DNA from: Candidatus Levyibacteriota bacterium
Lineage (GTDB): Bacteria; Patescibacteriota; Microgenomatia; Levybacterales; UBA12049
Direction of reading: 5' to 3'
DNA length: 5,758 nt
Assembly (NCBI GenBank): GCA_003173995.1
Contig: PRDT01000063.1
Coordinates: 1-5,758, forward strand
The position numbers and the translations under genes are program-made. The notes under the pieces were generated by a model. The model saw only the letters and a list, made by a program, of their open reading frames with translations. It was not told the DNA's origin and made no database searches. Shown piece by piece: positions 1 through 5,758 of the stretch. Positions within the stretch are counted from its first letter, which is position 1, and every line of letters begins with the position of its first letter.

Positions 1-556
1 CATTTGTATCGCTATTGTTCTTTTTGGGACAGTTATGTGGGCTATTTCATTTTTTAGTATTTATACAAGACCTCAGACTCGAATTGCTTCATCAATTTGG
101 ATGTATCAACATATTCCTACAGGAAGCAAGCTTCTCACTGAAGCATGGGATGATGGTCTTCCTGTTAATCTTGCTCCATTTACACCAGACAGATTTCAAA
201 GTGAACAACTTAATATTTACGATACGGATAATGAAGAAAAAAAAGTATATTACGCTGAAAAATTATCAGGAGCAGATTATGTCATTATTAATAGTAGAAG
301 ACTTTATGGAACCCTCATCCATTTGCCAGAAACCTATCCACTGACAAGTCAGTATTATAAAAAATTATTTGCTGGAACATTGGGATATAAAAAAGTTGGA
401 GAGTTTACTTCCTATCCTACCTTTTTGGGACTTACCATTAATGACGACGCATCAGAAGAAACATTTCAAGTCTATGATCATCCAAAAGTGCTTATTTTCC
501 AAAATACAAAGAGATATACAAAAGATCAACTCATACAAATCTTGTCCAAAAAATAA
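1..556 (+). CDS. GT39/ArnT-like membrane glycosyltransferase, C-terminal part (partial at left edge)
   Basis: The reading frame is open from the window edge (first full codon at position 2) to TAA at 554-556, giving 184 visible residues. The ATG at 35 lies inside a membrane segment, so it is not taken as the start. Visible residues 1-21 form one hydrophobic helix, probably the last transmembrane segment. The remaining ~160 residues are a soluble, probably extracytoplasmic domain. It contains WMYQHIPTGSKLLTEAWDD (33-51), ADYVIINSRR (91-100), a LPETYPLTSQYY stretch (108-119), FTSYPTF (135-141) and VYDHPKVLIF (157-166). From memory, this series of motifs is typical of the tail of GT39/PMT-like proteins in Patescibacteria and Chloroflexi, which transfer sugars from polyprenyl-phosphate donors. 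The catalytic N-terminal half is outside the window, so activity cannot be judged. It could also be the tail of a DUF2298-type protein. The next gene starts 22 bp downstream. Confidence 0.85.
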   Translation, partial: ICIAIVLFGTVMWAISFFSIYTRPQTRIASSIWMYQHIPTGSKLLTEAWDDGLPVNLAPFTPDRFQSEQLNIYDTDNEEKKVYYAEKLSGADYVIINSRRLYGTLIHLPETYPLTSQYYKKLFAGTLGYKKVGEFTSYPTFLGLTINDDASEETFQVYDHPKVLIFQNTKRYTKDQLIQILSKK

Positions 557-563
557 AACTCTT

Positions 564-572
564 TGTTATACT
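564..572 (+). promoter_or_regulatory. Candidate extended -10 promoter for the gene at 579, probably leaderless
   Basis: TGTTATACT matches the extended -10 pattern TGnTATAAT with one mismatch. A weak -35-like TTGTCC lies at 542-547 with a long 19-bp spacer, and an extended -10 needs little -35 help. Transcription starting about seven bases after the -10 would begin at or very near the ATG at 579, leaving essentially no 5' leader. The 22-bp gap has no Shine-Dalgarno sequence, which fits leaderless translation. The site is inferred from sequence only and could be chance in AT-rich DNA. Confidence 0.45.
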
Positions 573-578
573 TAGCGT

Positions 579-1802
579 ATGAAACGATTTATTGATTTTG
601 TTGAAGAAAATGCGGTAAGTCTTTGTGTTGTTATTCTTTCTCTTTTTGCTACGTATTTTGCCATCAAATCCATTGCTTTTCTTGCTCCCAATAATCATTT
701 TACTCTTCAAGCGGATGCATTTCTTCACCATACCCTCGCAGTTGTTAATCCGCCCGGATCTCTCAATGACTTAGCCTTTTTCCACAATCAATATTTTGTT
801 CCATTTGGTCCATTACCTGCTATACTCCTTCTTCCTTTTGTTGCAGTATTTGGTACAAGTGTCGATCAGGCATGGTTAGGATACGTTCTGGCAGCACTTT
901 CTTTTTTACTTGTATATCGCATTGCAGGCAATCTTCATATCAAATCAAGAGGTACAAGACTTTGGCTTGCCTTATCATTTATTTTTGGGTCTGTTTATAT
1001 TAGTCTTGTTGTTTTACCCATTTCTGCATTTCTTGTTCAGGTTGTTACTGTATTTTTTCTTTTGCTCTCAATTGATGAATTTCTCAGGAAAAAACGCTTT
1101 TTCATTATTGGACTCTATATTGGTTTGGCAATTTTAGTACGAGATATTATTGGTATTGCTGTGATATTTTTTCTATATGAAATCGCTTTTCTTCCAAGTA
1201 TTAAAAATAAGATAGTAGCCCTGACAAAATTGTTTATTCCAATAATCGTTTGTTCAATTTTATTATTTGCTTTTAATTATGTCCGATTTGGGACAATTCT
1301 TGATAATGGGTATGACCACAATATTTCTCATGGAGAAGATTTGCTGCTTTCACGAAAGGTAGGATTTTTCTCTCCGATGCATATTCCAGGAAATTTGTAT
1401 CTCATGTTTTTTAAGGCTCCTGATCCTGTGAAGCTCTATGATGTGAATTATGTTCTCAAGCCACCATATTTACATGTTGACCCATGGGGACTTGGTATTT
1501 TCTTTACAACACCTCTTTTCCTTTATCTTCTTTTTCTAGACTTAAAGGAAAAATATGCTAAGGCAAGTCTTTTGACAGTAGGTGCTATGCTTATTCCAAC
1601 CCTCACCTATTACGCATATGGTGTCTGGCAATATGGGTATCGTCATGCCGTTGATTTTTATCCATTTTTATTCCTCTTACTAATTCCACTATTTCGCGAT
1701 AAAATGCCAATGCGTGCTAAATGGCTTATTATTTATAGTATTGTCTTTAATTTTAGCTATATGTTAAGCCTTTGGGGCGTCTATTTCTTTCATCAACAAT
1801 AA
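579..1802 (+). CDS. Polytopic membrane protein, GT-C glycosyltransferase-like
   Basis: Complete 407-residue protein starting at ATG 579 and ending with TAA at 1800-1802. About eleven or twelve hydrophobic segments are visible, beginning at residues 15-35 and ending at about 381-403. The first external loop holds QADAFLHH (44-51), then LNDLAFFHNQYFVPFGPLPA (62-81). This layout resembles GT-C membrane glycosyltransferases, where an acidic residue in the first loop is catalytic; D46 is the candidate. Other family-like signatures are LVRDIIG (186-192), NYVRFGTILDNGY (233-245), DPWGLGIFFTTPLF (301-314) and GYRHAVDFYPFLFLL (353-367). The likely role is transfer of a sugar from a polyprenyl-phosphate donor at the outer membrane face, but donor and acceptor are unknown. 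It lies between two other GT-C-like genes. An extended -10 sits just before the ATG, and the next ATG follows the stop by two bases. Membrane topology is confident; the enzymatic call is moderate. Confidence 0.8.
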   Translation: MKRFIDFVEENAVSLCVVILSLFATYFAIKSIAFLAPNNHFTLQADAFLHHTLAVVNPPGSLNDLAFFHNQYFVPFGPLPAILLLPFVAVFGTSVDQAWLGYVLAALSFLLVYRIAGNLHIKSRGTRLWLALSFIFGSVYISLVVLPISAFLVQVVTVFFLLLSIDEFLRKKRFFIIGLYIGLAILVRDIIGIAVIFFLYEIAFLPSIKNKIVALTKLFIPIIVCSILLFAFNYVRFGTILDNGYDHNISHGEDLLLSRKVGFFSPMHIPGNLYLMFFKAPDPVKLYDVNYVLKPPYLHVDPWGLGIFFTTPLFLYLLFLDLKEKYAKASLLTVGAMLIPTLTYYAYGVWQYGYRHAVDFYPFLFLLLIPLFRDKMPMRAKWLIIYSIVFNFSYMLSLWGVYFFHQQ

Positions 1803-1804
1803 AT

Positions 1805-4060
1805 ATGCAACTACATGATATTTTAAATGTTTTGCTCTGGTGGGGAGTATTGTTTGGCATTGGTGTCGCCTTTATACCTCTTACTAATCGCTTTTTCCAT
1901 GACTTTTTTGATAGGGGATACGCATTTAGTAGAATTTTAGGGACTGTCATCATTTCCTATATGATGCTTTGTCTTGGCATGCTTCGACTTGTCTCTTTTA
2001 GTTTTCTTAATATACTTCTTATTCTGTTGTGGCTTACTGTTTTTCAAATAATTATTGGTACGGGAAAAGATATTAAGGGAAGTCTCAAAACAGTAAAACT
2101 TTTTCTCAAACAAAATTGGTTTATTTTCCTTTTTGAAGAACTTCTCTTTGGCGCATGTCTTTTTTTCTGGAGTTATATTCGCACCTTTGCTCCAGATATT
2201 CATGGACTTGAGAAGTATATGGATTTTGGATTTGTTAATTCAATTCTGAGAAGTACTTACTTCCCACCAGCTGATATGTGGTATACACCCCTTCCTATTA
2301 ATTACTATTATTTTGGCCATTTCATGACAGCAATGCTAACTAAGCTCTCAACTATTCCCTCTGCTATTAGTTTTAATCTCATGATTGCAACACTATTTGC
2401 TCTGACTGCTATTACTTCTTTCTCATTTGGACTTAATATTTGGAGCTATTTCTTAAAGTCCAAACACAAATCTCTTTCTTTTGGACAATTAGCTCGATCT
2501 AGCGTCATTGTTGGTATTCTTGTTGGTTTTTTAGTGACAGCTGGAGGAAATTTACATACTGTCTATACTCTTTTCAAGCCATATGAGAATGAATACCCTA
2601 AGCCACTTACCCAACTTGCATTTTCACCAATGACATTTCCCAATGCGTATTGGTATCCAAATGCAACTCGTTTTATTTATCATACTATCCATGAATTTCC
2701 TCTCTATTCATTTGTCGTGTCAGACTTACATGGACATGTTTTGGATATTCCACTGGTTATTACTGCACTTGCTCTTCTCTTTGCCTTTATGCAAAAAACA
2801 AAACCTATCAAAAAATCATCTAAACCACTTATTTTACAATTCCTTCTCAATCAAAAAGAATGGATATTTTATGGTTTCTTACTTGGTGTGATGTATATGA
2901 CAAATGCGTGGGATGGACTTATTTATTTTCTTATTTCTCTTCCTGTTATTTTCTTCACAACATTTACAAAAGGCAAATCTCTTTTCTTGACACTTCTTAC
3001 ACCAGCATTTGTCAGTAGGGTTATTCTCGTTTTTGCTTCATTTATTCTTTTTTCACTTCCTTTTTCTCTTTTCTTCAAACCTTTCGCCTCACAAATTGGG
3101 CTTATGTGTGCCCCACCATTTTTGATAGCAAAAGGAGCAATTGGACCATTTGTTTTTGAATCAAACCATTGCACTCATTCACCACTCTGGCAACTTGTTA
3201 TTTTATATGGATTTTTCCTTTTCTGGCTTACTAGTCTTGGCATACTTACGTACATTACCTGGAAGAAAACAAAAAAAATACTACTGAGTGATGCTATTAT
3301 GCTTCTTTTTGGCGCATTTGGTATCTTTCTTATTTTACTTCCAGAATTTGTCTATCTTAAAGATATATATACCACCTATTACCGCGCCAATACGATGTTT
3401 AAGCTTGTCTATCAAGCATTTATTATCCTTTCTCTTGTCTCAGGATATAGTCTTGCCCGCATCTTTTTCTCCCCAGATGGCAAATCATCTCTTAAGAGAA
3501 AACTACTTTTCCTTCCGTATACTATCGTCGCAATGGGAATTCTTGCACTTGTGAGTATGTATCCTTATTTTGCAATCGGATCATATTACAATAATTTGAA
3601 AACTCCAGTAGGACTTGATGGAGAGAAATACCTTGCTGATTTGTACCCTAGTGATTTTGATGCTATGAATTGGCTAAATGCCCATATAGCCGGACAACCA
3701 GTTATTATTGAGGCACAAGGTGACTCCTATACTGATTATGCAAGAGTATCAGCAAATACTGGACTGCCAACGGTTCTGGGATGGACAGTCCACGAATGGC
3801 TTTGGAGAGGTACCTATGATATTGCCCCACCAAGAATTGATGATATAACAACCTTTTATGAAACCTCAGATATTACAAAAGCAGATGCAATTGCAAAAAA
3901 ATATAAAATTGCTCTTATTTTTGTTGGCGAATTGGAACGAAAAAAATATGAGAAGCTAAATGAGAAGAAATTTCTCACAATGGGGCATGCAATTTATAGC
4001 AAGGGGCTTACGACAATTTATCAACTAGCTCCCGTACCAGTGATATCGACTTCGAAATAG
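1805..4060 (+). CDS. DUF2298 (Chlor_Arch_YYY) family polytopic membrane protein
   Basis: Starting at ATG 1805, the protein has 751 residues and ends with TAG at 4058-4060. A TTG at 1772 would lengthen it by 11 residues but overlaps the previous gene by 31 bp, so ATG is preferred. The family is named for its YYY motif, seen here as INYYYFGH (165-172). Other matching blocks are APDIHGLEKYMDF (129-141), YWYPNATRFI (282-291), VSDLHGHVLDIPL (305-317), NAWDG (367-371) and YYRANTMFKLVYQAF (525-539). Thirteen or fourteen membrane segments precede a soluble C-terminal region from about residue 600, with EAQGDSYTDYARVS (636-649) and GWTVHEWLWRG (659-669). The family is considered GT-C-like; acidic residues D131, E136 and D140 in the first large loop are candidate catalytic positions. 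No substrate is established. It follows the preceding gene by two bases, so co-transcription is likely. Its last 17 codons overlap the convergent gene. Confidence 0.93.
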   Translation: MQLHDILNVLLWWGVLFGIGVAFIPLTNRFFHDFFDRGYAFSRILGTVIISYMMLCLGMLRLVSFSFLNILLILLWLTVFQIIIGTGKDIKGSLKTVKLFLKQNWFIFLFEELLFGACLFFWSYIRTFAPDIHGLEKYMDFGFVNSILRSTYFPPADMWYTPLPINYYYFGHFMTAMLTKLSTIPSAISFNLMIATLFALTAITSFSFGLNIWSYFLKSKHKSLSFGQLARSSVIVGILVGFLVTAGGNLHTVYTLFKPYENEYPKPLTQLAFSPMTFPNAYWYPNATRFIYHTIHEFPLYSFVVSDLHGHVLDIPLVITALALLFAFMQKTKPIKKSSKPLILQFLLNQKEWIFYGFLLGVMYMTNAWDGLIYFLISLPVIFFTTFTKGKSLFLTLLTPAFVSRVILVFASFILFSLPFSLFFKPFASQIGLMCAPPFLIAKGAIGPFVFESNHCTHSPLWQLVILYGFFLFWLTSLGILTYITWKKTKKILLSDAIMLLFGAFGIFLILLPEFVYLKDIYTTYYRANTMFKLVYQAFIILSLVSGYSLARIFFSPDGKSSLKRKLLFLPYTIVAMGILALVSMYPYFAIGSYYNNLKTPVGLDGEKYLADLYPSDFDAMNWLNAHIAGQPVIIEAQGDSYTDYARVSANTGLPTVLGWTVHEWLWRGTYDIAPPRIDDITTFYETSDITKADAIAKKYKIALIFVGELERKKYEKLNEKKFLTMGHAIYSKGLTTIYQLAPVPVISTSK
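4008..4060. other. 53-bp tail-to-tail overlap of convergent genes
   Basis: The plus-strand DUF2298 gene ends at 4060, and the minus-strand TIM-barrel gene ends with TAA at 4008-4010. The shared bases encode about the last 17 residues of each protein. The DUF2298 part past TTIYQL is a short APVPVISTSK tail. The minus-strand part is the final helix-like stretch, with LVRELVDKLS at the end. No intrinsic terminator with a GC-rich stem and T-run was found on either strand near the overlap. Confidence 0.85.
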
Positions 4061-4796
4061 TTGAGAAGTTATATGGGTAAAAAATTCTTCGAAAAAGTGA
4101 GTGGTTAATCTCCAAAACAAGCGATCCTTTATATTTTTCTTGCATCAGAAATTTCAAGAATGATTCTATACGCAAATCACCTTCAAAAAGAGGAAGGTGA
4201 TGATGATGGGATGAAAAGCTACTGACATGAATGACTCCAATTGAGGGTAGCATTTTTTTAAAGATAGGTAATTTCTGTGGTTCTGATGATTCCGCATGGC
4301 TGACATCAAAAGTATAGAGGAATCCATACTCTTGTCCAATTTTATAAATATCTTCTAAGTGTTGTATCTGGGTTTTATTCAGATATAACTTTTTGTATTC
4401 TAAATCATGTGGCATATTCTCAAGACACATACTTACCCCATATGCTTGTTGTATATCTGAGAACCTTTTAAAATACTTTCTCATTCTCGTACTTTCCATT
4501 GTGGTTAGTGTCAATGGATGAACTGTTACTTTTCTCACACCACGACTTGCTATCAATTCAAAAAATCCTACATCAACAAAAAGCCCAACTCCCGACCAGA
4601 CTGGTTGATGAAATGCAACGATAGGAAGATCGTATTTGTCTGCATAGGAAAAAAGTCTATCAAATGACCATCTATTCTTGTATCCGCCTACTATCTCTAC
4701 TCCATCTGCTCCTGCTTTTTTAAATTCTTTGAAAAATGATTCCATTGAAGTATACAAAGGAAAATCCGTAATTGAGGCATTTACTTTGAGTTTCAT
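4008..4796 (-). CDS. TIM-barrel sugar-phosphate isomerase/epimerase-like protein (AP_endonuc_2 superfamily)
   Basis: Complete 262-residue soluble protein with ATG at 4796-4794. Its strands follow the xylose-isomerase-like/endonuclease IV barrel order: GADGVEIVGG (29-38), LPIVAFHQPVW (57-67), VRKVTVHPL (87-95), VSMCLENMPH (121-130), FLYTFDVSHAE (159-169), IGVIHVSSFS (186-195) and GSLVLEIN (224-231). Likely metal ligands are E126, D164, H167, H190 and E229, with H63 and H93 also near the site. The usual loop between the seventh and eighth strands appears as HHHHLPLFEGDL (197-208). Family members interconvert sugars or sugar phosphates using a divalent metal; endonuclease IV members cut abasic DNA. 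The HLPL-G loop and the LCP neighbour favour a sugar role, but the substrate is unknown. No signal peptide is seen, so it is cytoplasmic. It starts two bases after the LCP stop without a Shine-Dalgarno site, suggesting one transcript and coupled translation. Confidence 0.85.
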   Translation of the reverse strand: MKLKVNASITDFPLYTSMESFFKEFKKAGADGVEIVGGYKNRWSFDRLFSYADKYDLPIVAFHQPVWSGVGLFVDVGFFELIASRGVRKVTVHPLTLTTMESTRMRKYFKRFSDIQQAYGVSMCLENMPHDLEYKKLYLNKTQIQHLEDIYKIGQEYGFLYTFDVSHAESSEPQKLPIFKKMLPSIGVIHVSSFSSHHHHLPLFEGDLRIESFLKFLMQEKYKGSLVLEINHSLFRRIFYPYNFSTISKSISLVRELVDKLS

Positions 4797-4798
4797 AC

Positions 4799-5758
4799 TT
4801 ATTTTGTTGGCGTCGGGGTAAGAATTGGTTCTTTACTTATGACACAATTGCCTTTGGCCAAAACACATGCAACATATTGCTGAATCTCGGTGAAATTACC
4901 ATCTCCTATTCTTGGAATAAGAGTTGAGGCAAAATTATGTGCTTTGTCCATTGGTCCATTTTCTAAAACACCATATTTCCCTTGTGTATAGTCACCAAAA
5001 TCAATAACGGCTGTTGAAATAGGTGCATGCTGTGCTTTTTGCATAAGTGAGATAAAGAGAGTAAATTCTTCTTCTTTAATATCTGTATCAATACTATCTT
5101 TCAAAATGTCATAGATAGCAAATATTTTTGTTGGATTAAAAAGAGTCTGCAAAGAAAATACTTTACTTCTGACAGCCTCAATAAGTAATTGCTGACGACG
5201 TGATCTGGCAAAATCTGTTCCTTCCGAACCTATTGCGTGACGAGATCTAACAAATTCTAATGCAGTCTCTCCATCCATATGTTGGAGTCCTGGGTCAAAA
5301 TGAAGATGCTTATACCTACAGGAAAATTTTTCTTGAATATCTAATTCTGCTGAAACAGTTGCAGTAAAATCATGAATTTCCTTATCTGTAAGACCACATG
5401 TATCATCTTCTTTTCCACTTATTGGATAGTGATAATCATCAAGAGTATTTTGGACATTGATATCAACTCCACCTATTTCGTCTATCGCTTTGACAAATCC
5501 ACCAAAATCAATTCTAAATGCATAATCAACTGGTTGCCCAATTACTTTTGAAACAGCACTTTTAGCAAGGATCAATCCTTTATGCTGTCCATTTTCTTCA
5601 CCATTGGAGTAGGCTACATTAATTTTATCTTGCAAGTCTGGTATCCACAGATCTCTTGGGATAGAGATAAGAGTCACTTTTTTGCCATTTGGGTCAATTG
5701 CTGCATAAATAATGGTATCTGTTAGGTCTGGTCCATCGTGCGTTCCTCCTCCAATACC
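4799..5758 (-). CDS. LCP (LytR-CpsA-Psr) family protein, partial at right edge
   Basis: The frame is open to the window edge, so the true start and expected N-terminal membrane anchor lie beyond 5758. There are 319 visible residues, ending in TAA at 4799-4801. A GTG at 5677 lies inside the domain and is not the start. Numbered from the edge, LCP landmarks are DLTDTIIYAAID (11-22), ISIPRDLWIPD (31-41), DKINVAYSNG (47-56), DFGGFVKAIDEIGGVDINV (84-102), a MDGETALEFVRSRHA block (161-175) and DFARSRRQQLL (182-192). R35, R171, R173 and the RSRRQQ arginines are in place for binding lipid pyrophosphate. The Arg of the usual R-S-D-T motif is Leu here. A ~35-residue insert holds Cys121 and Cys147; a C-terminal extension holds Cys298 and Cys305 and ends in TPTPTK. 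LCP enzymes attach lipid-linked glycopolymers to the cell wall outside the membrane. It likely heads or belongs to an operon with the TIM-barrel gene. Confidence 0.93.
   Translation of the reverse strand, partial: GIGGGTHDGPDLTDTIIYAAIDPNGKKVTLISIPRDLWIPDLQDKINVAYSNGEENGQHKGLILAKSAVSKVIGQPVDYAFRIDFGGFVKAIDEIGGVDINVQNTLDDYHYPISGKEDDTCGLTDKEIHDFTATVSAELDIQEKFSCRYKHLHFDPGLQHMDGETALEFVRSRHAIGSEGTDFARSRRQQLLIEAVRSKVFSLQTLFNPTKIFAIYDILKDSIDTDIKEEEFTLFISLMQKAQHAPISTAVIDFGDYTQGKYGVLENGPMDKAHNFASTLIPRIGDGNFTEIQQYVACVLAKGNCVISKEPILTPTPTK

Noticed and set aside
35..37. ATG at 35 as the start of the first gene
   Set aside because: The frame stays open to the left edge and the ATG falls inside a hydrophobic helix. 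A complete protein from here would lack the whole catalytic membrane part.
1772..1804. TTG start that would add 11 residues to the DUF2298 protein
   Set aside because: It overlaps the previous gene by 31 bp and the added residues look unlike a membrane protein N-terminus. ATG at 1805 gives a clean two-base spacing.
1937..2203. Short open frames on the opposite strand or in other frames within the large genes (for example 1937-2203 and 2923-3174 on minus, 3288-3554 on plus)
   Set aside because: They lie wholly inside well-supported genes, have unnatural compositions (Lys-rich or Phe/Leu-rich shadows) and show no recognisable domain.
3961..3977. Hairpin TGAGAA-GAAAT-TTCTCA as a terminator for the minus-strand genes
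   Set aside because: It is a six-pair AT-rich stem with only three T residues directly after it on the minus strand, and it lies inside the DUF2298 coding sequence.
4051..4093. Two TTCGAA palindromes (4051-4056 and 4088-4093) near the convergent gene ends
   Set aside because: The six-base match does not extend in either direction and has no T-run. Chance is enough to explain it.
5675..5677. GTG at 5677 as the start of the LCP gene
   Set aside because: The 27 upstream codons encode the conserved first LCP motif (DLTDTIIYAAID), so the gene continues past the window.
1..5758. A new defence, mobile or RNA-based system in the window
   Set aside because: No transposase, integrase, nuclease, reverse transcriptase, tRNA-like fold, direct-repeat array or long non-coding stretch was seen. 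All sequence is accounted for by envelope-type genes.

Overview
The window looks like a piece of a low-GC bacterial chromosome, most likely from the Candidatus Patescibacteria (CPR), perhaps the Microgenomates side. This rests on three things read by eye: the particular sequence style of the LCP protein and the GT39-like tail, tightly packed genes without Shine-Dalgarno sites, and AT-rich coding sequence. No similarity search was run. The visible genes end in TAA or TAG and read open under the standard bacterial code.

Layout: positions 1-4060 hold three consecutive plus-strand genes for polytopic membrane proteins. They are (1) the C-terminal part of a GT39/ArnT-like lipid-carrier-dependent glycosyltransferase, cut by the left edge; (2) a complete 407-residue GT-C-like membrane protein; and (3) a complete 751-residue DUF2298 (Chlor_Arch_YYY) membrane protein. 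Positions 4008-5758 hold two minus-strand genes: an LCP (LytR-CpsA-Psr) family protein cut by the right edge, followed two bases later by a TIM-barrel sugar-phosphate isomerase/epimerase-like protein. The two blocks converge, and their last genes overlap tail to tail by 53 bp. There is no gene-free stretch longer than about 22 bp, and no RNA gene, mobile element, CRISPR array or long repeat was seen.

Together the genes suggest cell-envelope glycopolymer work. GT-C proteins usually move sugars from polyprenyl-phosphate donors on the outer face of the membrane. LCP proteins usually transfer lipid-linked glycopolymers to the cell wall. The TIM-barrel enzyme may handle a sugar precursor, but its substrate cannot be read from the sequence. 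This pathway link is inference from family roles and proximity.

No clearly new system is visible. The points most worth a second look are a probable leaderless extended -10 promoter at 564-572, the 53-bp convergent overlap, an LCP active-site motif that departs from the usual one, and a C-terminal external domain apparently shared by the first and third membrane proteins.
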